A stretch of 64,000 nucleotides of DNA from Pseudomonas protegens CHA0 (GCF_000397205.1 NC_021237.1:2667001-2731000), one strand, 5' to 3'; counted from the first letter of the stretch, positions 34,495 through 43,196 are shown. Made by a program: numbers and translations. The notes: generated from the sequence alone by a model not told the origin.

Positions 34495-34875
34495 TCAAGC
34501 ATCGGCGTCGTTCGCGATGACATGCAGCACAAGGCTTAGCGAGTCGTCGGTGAGCAGCGGTGGGTGATCCTGATGCCGCTTGTCGATGAAAAAAAGCGCA
34601 CCCGGCGCTGTTTCAGCGGGCATGGAGAGGCAAGGGTAGAGTCGGTTTTTACTGGCCTCGGCATACTGGATATGAACCTCGCTGTGCTCAATCCAGATCC
34701 TGCTCGATTGACCGGAGCAACTCAGGAACAAGGTGCTGAAACTGGATTGCTCCTGCTCCAGCGGCATTGATTGAGACTCGCCGTGCCGGCCTTTGCGAAT
34801 GGCTCGTGCCATGGCATTGAATGCTTTGGGTGTGCCAAAGAAATGCAGTTCCTGTCCGTTCAGTCTTGCCAGCAC
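34495..34875 (-). CDS. Unknown small protein, possibly immunity-like
   Basis: 126 residues from a GTG at 34875, chosen because AAGGA lies 8-9 nt upstream; an ATG 24 bases earlier lacks such a site. The opening LNGQELHFFGTPKAFNAMARAI and a following SRIWIEHSEVHIQYAEASKNRLY segment look like the alpha/beta layout of polymorphic-toxin immunity proteins, but I cannot assign a family. It precedes the cREC gene by 27 bases. Confidence 0.65.
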   Translation of the reverse strand: MLARLNGQELHFFGTPKAFNAMARAIRKGRHGESQSMPLEQEQSSFSTLFLSCSGQSSRIWIEHSEVHIQYAEASKNRLYPCLSMPAETAPGALFFIDKRHQDHPPLLTDDSLSLVLHVIANDADA

Positions 34876-34913
34876 GTCAAGTTTCCTTTCGTATCGCATC
34901 GGTCAACGTTGGG

Positions 34914-35198
34914 TCATTGCAACCTGCGCCGGAGCGCTGACAGGACCGCGTCAGCGTGACAGAGTGGCCTGTCCAGAGGAATGGCGCCGGCTGTTTCAGG
35001 TGCCAAGGTGATCGTGCTGGGCACGCCCTGGTCGCAGAGCTGCTGTTGAACTTGCAACAGGACTCGGCGGCTGCCTGTAAGCCAATGCTTGTTCTGCTCT
35101 GACAGCAGTGCAGCGACTTGCGGTGGGTGGTCTTTTACGGTGGATGTCTGGATGGATTTTCGCGCAGTTGTATACCCCGATATTGAGCAATAAGCCAT
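34914..35198 (-). CDS. Possible small protein at the head of the cREC operon
   Basis: 94 residues from an ATG at 35198. The C-terminal two thirds (HPPQVAALLSEQNKHW..., VLLQVQQQLCDQGVPSTI, ADAVLSALRRRLQ) have protein-like composition and Pseudomonas codon use, but the start has only a weak ribosome-binding site and no family is recognised. It ends 38 bases before the next gene on the same strand. It may be the first operon gene or the 3' remnant of a larger one. Confidence 0.4.
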   Translation of the reverse strand: MAYCSISGYTTARKSIQTSTVKDHPPQVAALLSEQNKHWLTGSRRVLLQVQQQLCDQGVPSTITLAPETAGAIPLDRPLCHADAVLSALRRRLQ

Positions 35199-35309
35199 TG
35201 CCGGGCTCAAGGTTGCATTGTTTCTCCGGCACTGGATTAGTCCGCCGCACTTGTGTAGAAACGCACCTTCCTTCAACCCGGCACCCGTTGCCACCCCAGG
35301 TAGAACCCC

Positions 35310-36098
35310 ATGCGGCCCAACGCCGAACTGCGATTGTTTGCACTGCCCCTGTGCGCTGGCCTGGTCTACGCCGTGATCAAGGGCCTGATCAAGGGCTGGA
35401 ATGGCACGGAGCTGTTTTCCGGGTTTCTGTTTGGCAGTGTGATCGCCATGGTCCTGGGCATTCCCCTGTTGCTGTGGACTGAGCGGCGCTGCCCGCAGGC
35501 CAGGGCGCGCTACCTGTGGATCAGCCTGATCCTGAGCCTGGTGGCCACGGTGCTGGTGCGTACTTCATGGATGCAGCTGTTGCTGCTGCCGCTGGCGGGC
35601 GGGCTGGCCTTGGCTGGCTTGTACAGCCTGCTGAGCCGTGGGATTGATCAGCTGTCGGTGCCGCCCCATGGGCGAGGGCAGGGCTTGCGGCGGCTGCTGG
35701 CGGTGCCGCTGTCGGGGGCGCTGACCCTGGGAGGCGTCGCGGTAACCCTCTATCCCAAGGGCGCGGAAAGCCTGCCGGTATTCTTGCTGGGGGCCATGAT
35801 CGGGGCCTGGATCAGCATGCTGGTCAGTTGGCCGGTGCTGTGGCTGGTGGAGCGCTTTCTCGCCACTGGCTGGCGCTATGTGATCGGCGGTGGCCTCAGT
35901 GGCGTGCTGATCTGGCTGCTGTCCGGCGCCCCGGGGCTGTTCGCCGGGTCCCTGAAGGGGGCTTCGGGGCTGGACTACTGGATCCCCTTGCTCAACCGTG
36001 GGATCTTTCCGTTCCTGCTGCTGGGGCTGCTGGGCGGTGGGCTGTTCACGGTGCTCCACGGCATCGGCCCGCGCCGCCGTCCGGCCGCTTACGACTGA
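35310..36098 (+). CDS. Multi-pass membrane protein of unknown function
   Basis: 262 residues with about seven hydrophobic helices, including a Leu/Gly-rich pair (LLLLPLAGGLALAGLYSLL). No transporter motif recognised. Inner-membrane location is expected. It runs in the same direction as the DUF2442-DUF4375 gene, 26 bases downstream, so they are probably co-transcribed. Confidence 0.78.
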   Translation: MRPNAELRLFALPLCAGLVYAVIKGLIKGWNGTELFSGFLFGSVIAMVLGIPLLLWTERRCPQARARYLWISLILSLVATVLVRTSWMQLLLLPLAGGLALAGLYSLLSRGIDQLSVPPHGRGQGLRRLLAVPLSGALTLGGVAVTLYPKGAESLPVFLLGAMIGAWISMLVSWPVLWLVERFLATGWRYVIGGGLSGVLIWLLSGAPGLFAGSLKGASGLDYWIPLLNRGIFPFLLLGLLGGGLFTVLHGIGPRRRPAAYD

Positions 36099-36124
36099 AT
36101 TACATTGCCCAAAGGTCCTGCCTG

Positions 36125-36754
36125 ATGAACCTCAGCCCCATCACCCACGTCGCCTTCGAGGATGAAATGCTCTGCCTGAGTTGGGCCGACGGCTTGCGGC
36201 TGCGCCAGCCCCTGAGCCGTTACAGCCGGCTGCGGGAGGCCACGCCCGAGCAGCGGGCGGATTTTGCCATCGCACCTCGGGGCTGGTCCGTGTCCTGGCC
36301 GCACCTGGGCGAGCCGGTGCTCAGTCTCAACGCCATCGACTGGATCTGGGAATGCCTGTGCGATGAGTCCATGGCTCGCCTGAAGGCCCTGGGCTGGCAA
36401 CTGCAGCAACTGCCGGCGGACGACCAGGCCATCGTCGCGCTGTGGCGGCTGGAGGCGGACGGCTACAACGGCGGCTTCCTGCAGTTCTTCTGCAACTGGG
36501 GGCAGCAGACCTGCGAGCTGGCGCTCAGCACCCTGGCCGCGATCGGCGCGCGCAACACTCGGGCCCTGGTCAGCCGCCAGCGCCAGCTGATCGCGCACCT
36601 GGAAGGCCACCCGCAACTGGAGCAACTGTGGGACATTCCCGGGCTGCTGAGCGACGAGGAACATGAGCTGATCAGTGGCGAACTGGACGAGCAACTGTGG
36701 TCGGCGATGGAGGAGGTCCCGGCCTTGGCGGTGAAGTATTTTTACGTTGGCTGA
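36125..36754 (+). CDS. DUF2442-DUF4375 two-domain protein
   Basis: 209 residues from the ATG at 36125. Residues ~5-65 match DUF2442 (VAFEDEMLCLSWADGLRL...PRGWSVSWP), a small domain often encoded beside toxin-like partners. Residues ~75-205 match DUF4375/DMP19 (LEADGYNGGFLQFFCNWGQ...LLSDEEHELISGELDEQLW), a family seen in DNA-mimic and immunity contexts. Both halves occur separately elsewhere; their fusion suggests an antitoxin or immunity-type role, which is inference. Confidence 0.78.
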   Translation: MNLSPITHVAFEDEMLCLSWADGLRLRQPLSRYSRLREATPEQRADFAIAPRGWSVSWPHLGEPVLSLNAIDWIWECLCDESMARLKALGWQLQQLPADDQAIVALWRLEADGYNGGFLQFFCNWGQQTCELALSTLAAIGARNTRALVSRQRQLIAHLEGHPQLEQLWDIPGLLSDEEHELISGELDEQLWSAMEEVPALAVKYFYVG

Positions 36755-36811
36755 GGGGCCTGGCGCCGTGTTCTAATGCCGCGCCTCGTCTCGGCAAATG
36801 GACTTCACCCC

Positions 36812-37258
36812 ATGTCTGAACCCCGCATCCGCGCGCTCGCGCTGTGCATCTTCCATCACCAGGGCAAGATCCTGGTCAATCAGTTCTTTGATGCCGACAA
36901 GCAACAGATGCTGTTTCGCCCCCTGGGTGGCGGCATCGACTTTGGCGAGCACAGTGCCCAGGCAATCGTTCGAGAAATACAGGAAGAGCTGGGGCTGTCG
37001 ATCAACAGCCTGCGCCTGATCGGCACCCTGGAAAGCCTGTTCACCTATGCCGGCAAGCCCGGCCATGAGTTCGTCCAGGTCTACGACGCCCGCTTCGACG
37101 ATCCGAGTGTCTACCAGCGTGCCCAGCTCGATGCCCGGGAAAGCGATGGCGCGCCCTTCGTGGCCCGCTGGCAGGGCAGCGCCAGCTTCACCGAGCAGAC
37201 GCCGCTGGTTCCCGCGGGCTTGGCGGACCTGCTCAAGCAGGCGGGCCTGCTTGGCTGA
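36812..37258 (+). CDS. Nudix hydrolase
   Basis: 148 residues from the ATG at 36812. The Nudix box is intact: GGGIDFGEHSAQAIVREI and then QEELG (G-x5-E-x7-REUxEExGU). Such enzymes cleave nucleoside diphosphates linked to another moiety. Single gene between the DUF2442-DUF4375 gene and a hairpin separating it from the siderophore receptor. Confidence 0.9.
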   Translation: MSEPRIRALALCIFHHQGKILVNQFFDADKQQMLFRPLGGGIDFGEHSAQAIVREIQEELGLSINSLRLIGTLESLFTYAGKPGHEFVQVYDARFDDPSVYQRAQLDARESDGAPFVARWQGSASFTEQTPLVPAGLADLLKQAGLLG

Positions 37259-37280
37259 CGGGCACTGATGCTGCTTGGTG

Positions 37281-37308
37281 CCCTGCCGGGCGGGGTGGCC
37301 CGGCAGGG
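37281..37308. terminator. GC-rich hairpin between convergent genes
   Basis: CCCTGCCGGGC-N6-GCCCGGCAGGG, a perfect 11-bp stem between the Nudix gene (plus) and the receptor gene (minus). No T-run on either side, so it would be a weak intrinsic terminator, but its position between converging genes fits that use. Confidence 0.5.
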
Positions 37309-37316
37309 CCGCCGGC

Positions 37317-39755
37317 TCAGAAGTCCCAGCGGGTGCTGAGCATGAAGTTGCGGGGTTCGCCGTAGGCCGCCGAGTTATAGAAACCGACGTTGGTGTAGTA
37401 GGACTTGTCGAAGATGTTGTTGACGTTGAGGGTCGCCGACAGGTTCTTGGTGATCTGGTAGCGGGTCATCAGGTCCACCAGCCAGTAGGCCTCCTGGGAA
37501 ATGTCTTCGTTGATCTTGCGCGGTGCGTTGTAGACCGAATACCAGCCCTCGCTCTGCCAGCGCAGGCCGCCACCGACGGTCAGCTTGTCCAGGTCGCCCT
37601 TGAGCTTGTAGCTGGTGTAGAGGTTGACCTGGTCCTGCGGCTCGAAGGTGGAGATCTTGTCGCCCTCGTCATCACGCACGATCTTGTGGGTGTAGCCGGC
37701 CTGCACTTGCCAGCCCGGGCTCAGTTCGCCGGAAATCTCCAGTTCGTACCCCTTGGTCACGGCCTTGGCGCCCTTGAAGGCGTAGTTGTCGGGGGTGGGC
37801 GACTGGTTGTTGTAGGCATCGTCCGGCACCGAGCGGTTGGTCTCGTGCACTTCGAAGTAGGCCAGGCTGCTGTTGAGGCGGCCTTCGAAGAACTCGCCCT
37901 TGAGCCCCAGCTCGTAGTTCTGGCCTTCGTCCGGGTTGAGCAGCTTGCTGTCCTTGTCCTTGTTCCAGCTTTCCTGGGGCATGAAGATATCGGTGTAGCT
38001 GGCGTAGACCGAGAAGTGGTCGTCGAGGTCGTAGACCGCGCCGACGTAGGGCACGAAGCGTCCGCTTTCCTTGTAGGACGGGGTCAGGCCAGTGAGGTGA
38101 TAGTTGACCACGCGCCCGCCCAGAAACAGGTTCAGGTCGTCCATCAGGTTGAGGCGGGTGGTCATGTAGGTGCCGGTCTGGCGCACGGTGTCGTCGGTAC
38201 GCTGGGCCGGCAGCCCCCAGATGGGCCGTTCGATCTTGCCGTGCCAGTTGTAGAAGTCCACCACGTTACCCTTGCCCCCGGGGAAGTCCGGGGACCAGTA
38301 GCCCTTGCCGGTCCAGCGCGAGTTGGCAATGGAGCCGCCCAGCACCAGTTCATGCTCGCGGCCGAACAGATTGAAGGGGCCGCTCAGGTACAGGTCGGCG
38401 GAATCGCTGGTGGTGTCGCCGGTGTACTTCTGTGCGTTGACCTTGGCCGTGCCATCGGTCTGCGGCTCGTCGAACTGGATCGAGCCGAGTTCGGCGTGGT
38501 AGCTGTTGATCTTGTGGTCCAGTTGCAGCTTGGCGACCCAGCCATCCCCCAGGTCGTGTTCGAGCATGGCAAAAGCGGTGCGGGTGTATTGCTCCCAGCC
38601 GCTCCAGGTCGCGCCGTTGTTGTAGGAGCGCGACATGCTGTTGTGCCCGCCGGTGGCGTTGATCAGCGGGAAGGTGCCGGACCAGCTGGAGCCCTTGGGG
38701 ATGTTGTCCTGGTAGTCGCCGCCCACGGTCAGCAGGGTGTCGGGGGACAGGTCGAATTCGAGGATGCCGTAGTAGGTCGAGGTCTTGCGCGAATAGTGGT
38801 CGAGGAACGACTGCTTGTCCTGGTAGGCCGCCACTGCGCGGCCGCGAACATTGCCGGTTTCGGTCAGCGGCCCGCTGACGTCCAGTTCGCTGCGGTAGTT
38901 GTCCCAGGAACCCATGCCCAGGGAGGCGTGGCCCTGGAACTGGGCGGTGGGCTTCTTGCGCACCAGGTTGATGGTGGCCCCCAGGGAGCCGGCGCCGGTC
39001 AGCAGGCCGGTGGCACCCTTGAGCACTTCCACCCGGTCGTAGATGGCCATGTCGCTGAGGGTGTTGCCAGCCGAATAGGCGACGTTGCGCACGGTGGAGG
39101 GGATACCGTCGTACTGGAAGTTGTTGATCGAGAAACCGCGGGCGTAGTAGTTGGTGCGGTCGGTGTCGTAGGCCGAGACGGTGATGCCCGGGGTATGGCG
39201 CATCACGTCGTCGACGTTGTTGAGGCCGAAATCTTCCATGTGCTGCCGGGTGACCACGGTGATCGACTGCGGGGTCTGCCGCGGGGTCAGCACCATGCGG
39301 GTCGCCGTGGCGATGGTGCCTGGGGTGTAGGAGCCGCTGCCTTCGGTGACGGTGCCCAACTGGTTGCTGACGATCTGGGTGGCCTCCAGCTCCACGGCCT
39401 GGCTGCTCTGGGGCAGGCGGGTCAGCAGCACCGCGTTGGCACCGTTGCGTTCAAAACCCAGGCCGGTGCCGGCCAGCAGCTTGCCCAGTGCCTGTTCCGC
39501 GCTCATGCGCCCGCTGACCCCCGCCGACTCGATCCCCTGGGCCAGTGCCGCGGAGTAGGCAATCTGCAAACCGCTCTGGGTACTCAGTTGGTCCAGGGCA
39601 TTGGCCAGGGACTGGCGGGCGATGGCAAAACTGTAGGTGGCGGTTGCCTGGTTGCCGGTAGCGGTGGTGGGCTCGACCGCCATCACGGGGTTGCAGGCCA
39701 GGCAGATGGCCAGTGCGAGGATGCTGCGGGCCGGGGTGAGTGTTGGAAGGTGCAT
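37317..39755 (-). CDS. TonB-dependent ferric-siderophore receptor with signalling domain
   Basis: 812 residues from the ATG at 39755. Signal peptide ending near NPVMAVE (residue ~27), STN signalling domain (residues ~40-95: YSFAIARQSLANALDQLSTQSGLQIAYS), plug with RQTPQSITVVTRQHMEDFGL and a barrel ending in STRWDF. The plug and barrel resemble FpvA/FhuE-type hydroxamate or pyoverdine receptors. Downstream of its own sigma and anti-sigma genes on the same strand, so uptake of a cognate siderophore, perhaps one made by another strain, triggers its own expression. Confidence 0.9.
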   Translation of the reverse strand: MHLPTLTPARSILALAICLACNPVMAVEPTTATGNQATATYSFAIARQSLANALDQLSTQSGLQIAYSAALAQGIESAGVSGRMSAEQALGKLLAGTGLGFERNGANAVLLTRLPQSSQAVELEATQIVSNQLGTVTEGSGSYTPGTIATATRMVLTPRQTPQSITVVTRQHMEDFGLNNVDDVMRHTPGITVSAYDTDRTNYYARGFSINNFQYDGIPSTVRNVAYSAGNTLSDMAIYDRVEVLKGATGLLTGAGSLGATINLVRKKPTAQFQGHASLGMGSWDNYRSELDVSGPLTETGNVRGRAVAAYQDKQSFLDHYSRKTSTYYGILEFDLSPDTLLTVGGDYQDNIPKGSSWSGTFPLINATGGHNSMSRSYNNGATWSGWEQYTRTAFAMLEHDLGDGWVAKLQLDHKINSYHAELGSIQFDEPQTDGTAKVNAQKYTGDTTSDSADLYLSGPFNLFGREHELVLGGSIANSRWTGKGYWSPDFPGGKGNVVDFYNWHGKIERPIWGLPAQRTDDTVRQTGTYMTTRLNLMDDLNLFLGGRVVNYHLTGLTPSYKESGRFVPYVGAVYDLDDHFSVYASYTDIFMPQESWNKDKDSKLLNPDEGQNYELGLKGEFFEGRLNSSLAYFEVHETNRSVPDDAYNNQSPTPDNYAFKGAKAVTKGYELEISGELSPGWQVQAGYTHKIVRDDEGDKISTFEPQDQVNLYTSYKLKGDLDKLTVGGGLRWQSEGWYSVYNAPRKINEDISQEAYWLVDLMTRYQITKNLSATLNVNNIFDKSYYTNVGFYNSAAYGEPRNFMLSTRWDF

Positions 39756-39857
39756 GGAAGTCCCGTACGAAATAGGAATGATTTGCATAAGCAAACACCC
39801 TGACGGGTTGGCCTCGGCAAAGCCGTAAAACTTTTTTCAGCCCCCCCGGGCAGTGTT

Positions 39858-40832
39858 TCAGCGCAGTACCAGGATGCCGCCCGGCAGGCGGGTGAGCTCG
39901 GTGGCGGTGACTTTGCTCAGGGCCCGGACAATGGCCTGCGGGTCATCGAGCTGGTAGTTGCCGCTGACTTTCTGCTGCGCCGCGTCGGCGTTGAACAGCA
40001 GGATCGGCGCGCGATGGTAACGCTGCAGCTCTTGCAGAACCTGGGCCAGGGGCGCGTCCTGGAAGGACAGGCGGCCGTTGATCCAGGCCAGTTGCCGTTC
40101 GCTGCCCTCGGGGTTCAGGGGCTGCAACCGGTGGCCCTGCAACTGTTGCCAGTTGCCGGCTTGCAGCAGGCTCTGCTGGCCGTTTTCGTCGGCCAGGCGT
40201 ACCCGGCCTTCGCGTACGGCCACGGTCACCCCGTCGGCCTGGCGGTTGACGCTGAAGCGGGTGCCGACCACGGTCACCGTGGCGCTGCCGGCCTCGATGG
40301 TCAGCGGCCGGGACGGGTCGTGGAAGGCCTCGACATAGAGCTCGCCGCGCAGCAGCTGGATGCGCCGCCGGGCGTTACTGAAGTCGCTGCTGATGGCGCT
40401 GTCGCTGCCCAGCACGATGTGCGAACCATCGGCCAGGTCGAAGCGCTGGAGTTCGCCGACCGCGCTCAGGTGATCGGCCTGCAGGCGCAGTGGCAGGTCG
40501 CCGAACCAGCCGGCACCGAGCATCACCAGCACCGTGGCCGCGGCGGCCAGCCAGCGAGTGCGGTGGCGTTTTCTGCGCGGCGTGGCGGGGGCCGGCGCGG
40601 CCGGCAGGTCCAGGCCCAGCGCCAGCTGTTCCAGGGCCTGTTCGAAGGCGCTGGCCTGCCACAGGTCTTCCAGGGCGCGGTAGGCCTCGGCGTGCTGCGC
40701 ATGGCTGTTGCGCCACTGTTCAAAGCGCTGGCGCAGCGGCAGGTTGTGGGTCATGGCCTCACGCTGGGTGAACCAGTAGCTCGCCTGCTCGCGAATGGCG
40801 TCGCCGGGAAGGGCGCTGAGGTGTTCAGTCAT
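39858..40832 (-). CDS. FecR-like anti-sigma factor/sigma regulator
   Basis: 324 residues from the ATG at 40832, inside the last codons of the sigma gene (8-base overlap). DUF4880-like N-terminus (REQASYWFTQREA), a transmembrane segment near residue 90-105 (LAAAATVLVMLGAGWF), then the FecR domain (RFDLADGSHIVLGSDSAIS; GTRFSVNRQADGVTVAVREG) and an STN-like end. Passes the receptor signal to the sigma factor. Confidence 0.9.
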   Translation of the reverse strand: MTEHLSALPGDAIREQASYWFTQREAMTHNLPLRQRFEQWRNSHAQHAEAYRALEDLWQASAFEQALEQLALGLDLPAAPAPATPRRKRHRTRWLAAAATVLVMLGAGWFGDLPLRLQADHLSAVGELQRFDLADGSHIVLGSDSAISSDFSNARRRIQLLRGELYVEAFHDPSRPLTIEAGSATVTVVGTRFSVNRQADGVTVAVREGRVRLADENGQQSLLQAGNWQQLQGHRLQPLNPEGSERQLAWINGRLSFQDAPLAQVLQELQRYHRAPILLFNADAAQQKVSGNYQLDDPQAIVRALSKVTATELTRLPGGILVLR

Positions 40833-41358
40833 CGGGGTTCTGCCGGTCGGTGGCTTTGATGCAGGCATTGAGTGCATGGCGCAGGTCCTTTTCCACCGTG
40901 CTCAGGGAAACCTGCAAGCGCTGGGCAATCTGGCTTTGCGAAAGATCATGCAGTTTATGCAAAACCAGGATTTGTTGCTGGCGCTTGGGCAGGGTGGCCA
41001 GTACCTGTTGCAGCAAGTGCAACTGCTGCTGGCCCTGGACATGGCTTTCCGGCCCGGGGGCAGCGGTGGGCACTTCGCTGAGCTGGCTGGCGTCGGTGGG
41101 CTGGTACTCGAAGCGGCGTTTGCTGCGCTGGCTGCGCAGGTGATCGAAGGCCAGGTACTGGGCGGTCTGATAGAGGAACGGCTGCAAGTGCTCGATGGGG
41201 CGGGCGTTGAGCGCCTTGGCCACCCGCAGGTAGGTCTCCTGGGCCAGGTCCTCGGCCAGGTTGGCGCACCCCACCACCCGCGCAAGCATGCGGATCAGCC
41301 CCCCGCGCTGTGCAATGAACAGCGCGCTGAGTTGTTGCTGGTCGTCTCCGGTTTCCAT
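40825..41358 (-). CDS. FecI-like ECF sigma factor
   Basis: 177 residues with region 2 (LAEDLAQETYLRVAKAL, QTAQYLAFDHLRSQR) and region 4 (LSQSQIAQRLQVSLSTVEKDL) of iron-starvation sigma factors. A near-consensus Fur box lies 54 bases upstream. It forms an operon with the FecR gene (overlapping) and activates the receptor gene beyond it. Confidence 0.92.
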   Translation of the reverse strand: METGDDQQQLSALFIAQRGGLIRMLARVVGCANLAEDLAQETYLRVAKALNARPIEHLQPFLYQTAQYLAFDHLRSQRSKRRFEYQPTDASQLSEVPTAAPGPESHVQGQQQLHLLQQVLATLPKRQQQILVLHKLHDLSQSQIAQRLQVSLSTVEKDLRHALNACIKATDRQNPDD

Positions 41359-41411
41359 CGCCCACTGCTCCCACTACCTGATACGGCTCAGCGTGAATGG
41401 CTGGGCATTCT

Positions 41412-41430
41412 AATGAGAATTCTTATCATT
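41412..41430 (-). promoter_or_regulatory. Fur box of the second FecI/FecR/TonB module
   Basis: AATGAGAATTCTTATCATT, nearly palindromic (ATGAxAA...TTATCAT) and very similar to the box at 15251-15269. It lies in the promoter region of the sigma-factor gene. Confidence 0.85.
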
Positions 41431-41660
41431 ACCAGCGAATTTCCACGGGAGCCTTGTCCTGGGCTTTGTGCAGGGCTTGCGGCACCAGGGAATGATTCGC
41501 GCGGCCCATGGTCGATTCAACATGGCCCCCGGTGACCCGTTCGCTCCCCCTCGACGCGCCATTGTGCCGGCCATGCTGCAACCGGTTGCGCCGCTCTGCC
41601 GCCAGGTACGTTCAGGGGCGGCGCTGGCAGGGGGTAAAGGTTTTTCGGGAAGGATCGATC

Positions 41661-42284
41661 ATGCGCTGGATTGTCAGGACCCTGTGTTTTGCCTTGTTGT
41701 TGCCCGCAGCCCAGCTCTGGGCCGCCGACCCGCAGCCGGCGGTGCAGGCCGCTGCCCAGGACAAGGCCCAGGCGCTGGAGCAGAAAGCCGCGGACAAGGA
41801 GAGCCCGAAGGCCGAGCCCCAGGCGGCACCCATCACCAAGACCGAAGTGCAGGCCGTGGACCCGGCCGGCCAGGCCCCGGTGGACGACGCCATCACGTGC
41901 CTGTCGCGGACCATCTACTGGGAAGCCAAGGGCGGTGAAAGCGCCGATATGGAGGCCGTGGCCAATGTGGTGCTGAACCGCCTGGGCCATGAGGGTTTTC
42001 CCGGGACGGTGTGCGAAGTGGTCAAGCAGGGTTCGGAAAAAAGCCCCTGCCAGTTCTCCTGGTGGTGCGATGGCCGGCCCGACCAGGTGGAGGAAGAGGG
42101 CCGCTATACCATCGCCAAGGAAATTGCCCGCAAGGCGCTGAACCAGCAGCTCAAGGACCGTACCGGCGGCGCGCTGTTCTTTCACGACCGCAGTGTTTCG
42201 CCGGACTGGTCCCGGGCCTATATCAAGACCACCGAGATCGGCAGCTTCAGCTTCTACAAACCCAAGGACGTCGCGGCGCGCTAG
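41661..42284 (+). CDS. SleB-like cell-wall hydrolase (Hydrolase_2)
   Basis: 207 residues from the ATG at 41661, with AAGGA 7-8 nt upstream. Signal peptide to AAQLWAAD (about residue 21), a Lys/Glu/Ala-rich linker to about residue 70, then the catalytic domain: LSRTIYWEAKGGESADMEAVANVVLNRL, split here, carries the family Glu (residue ~88), with VCEVVKQG and CQFSWWCDG behind. The family cleaves peptidoglycan glycan strands; SleB is the spore cortex enzyme but Gram-negative relatives act in the periplasm. The gene ends overlapping the convergent hypothetical by four bases. Confidence 0.87.
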   Translation: MRWIVRTLCFALLLPAAQLWAADPQPAVQAAAQDKAQALEQKAADKESPKAEPQAAPITKTEVQAVDPAGQAPVDDAITCLSRTIYWEAKGGESADMEAVANVVLNRLGHEGFPGTVCEVVKQGSEKSPCQFSWWCDGRPDQVEEEGRYTIAKEIARKALNQQLKDRTGGALFFHDRSVSPDWSRAYIKTTEIGSFSFYKPKDVAAR

Positions 42285-42646
42285 TGGCGTGGGTTTGAGT
42301 CGTGGGTACGGGCCTGGTTGTCCTGGCGTAGCCAGCGTTTGCCGAGGGTGGTCAGCCGATGGCGGATGGGCTGGCTGAACATTTTTTGCGAGACCTGGTG
42401 CAGCAGGCTTTCGCACAGCTCGCGATCCAGCGGGAAGCCGGCTTCCAGCCATGCCACAGCACAGTGCTCCCAGTGTTCGGAGCCGGACCCCAGGGCGCTC
42501 AGCAGCAACTGGCGCAGGCACAGCGGTTCACCCGGCGGGGGTTCTATCCTGAGCCCGGCGAGGGCGCCAGGCAGGTCGGCTGCGACCGATTCGTAGGGGC
42601 GTTCAAGCAACGGCAGGAGCCAGACGTAGCTGAAGTGCCGGGTCAT
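42281..42646 (-). CDS. Conserved small protein of unknown function
   Basis: 121 residues from the ATG at 42646. Soluble, Leu/Arg-rich, with LSALGSGSEHWEHCAVAWLEAGFPLD in the middle; this kind of protein is frequent in Pseudomonas genomes but has no function I know. Its stop overlaps that of the convergent cell-wall hydrolase gene. Confidence 0.68.
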   Translation of the reverse strand: MTRHFSYVWLLPLLERPYESVAADLPGALAGLRIEPPPGEPLCLRQLLLSALGSGSEHWEHCAVAWLEAGFPLDRELCESLLHQVSQKMFSQPIRHRLTTLGKRWLRQDNQARTHDSNPRH

Positions 42647-42677
42647 GACAGGGGCATTCCTCTGGGTGCGGCGTGGC

Positions 42678-43079
42678 TTATTGCACTTGGTCGAACTGAT
42701 CGGTGATTGCATACCAGTCGGCTTTCATGGCCACGCAGTAATGCTGTTGCCTGGGGGCTGCGAAGGGCGTGTCCAGGGTGGCAATGGCGATGGAAATCCA
42801 CTGGCGATATTCGCCCTGGGTGTCCTGCCAGAACAACGAAGAGCCGCAGTGGCAGCAGAACTGGCGCAGCACGCCAGGGGAGGATTCGTACACCTTGAGC
42901 GCCGATCTCTGGTCGCGGATTTCCAGATTCGCACGCGGCGTACTGGCGTAGGAAGCAAAGGCCGCGCCGTGGCCCTTCTGGCACTTGTGGCAATGGCAGT
43001 GGGTGACGGCTTTCAGCGCGCCGCACACTTGGTAAGTCACCGCGCCGCACAGGCAACTGCCTTGATGCTGGTTTTGCAT
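42678..43079 (-). CDS. GFA-family (CENP-V-like) zinc protein
   Basis: 133 residues from the ATG at 43079. Cys/His pairs CLCG (about residues 9-12), CHCHKC (28-33) and CCHCG (about 75-79) are the GFA-domain zinc ligands. Founding Gfa binds S-hydroxymethylglutathione, but most relatives, like this one, have no proven substrate. The frame continues upstream without a start or ribosome-binding site and that part is not coding. Confidence 0.9.
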   Translation of the reverse strand: MQNQHQGSCLCGAVTYQVCGALKAVTHCHCHKCQKGHGAAFASYASTPRANLEIRDQRSALKVYESSPGVLRQFCCHCGSSLFWQDTQGEYRQWISIAIATLDTPFAAPRQQHYCVAMKADWYAITDQFDQVQ

Positions 43080-43196
43080 GGTCAGGGTTTCCGAAGTTTC
43101 AGGGCCAGCATTGCCGCGAGTGGGTGAACCCTTTATAAAACGCCGGCTGCTGATCGCAGCAGCTGCCCAGGAACCCGACCCGCAAGGAGCGACATA

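Noticed and set aside
37275..39803. An 842-codon open frame antisense to the siderophore receptor.
   Set aside because: It mirrors the receptor gene in high-GC DNA, has no ribosome-binding site or domain and reads as low-complexity Val/Gly/His-rich sequence.
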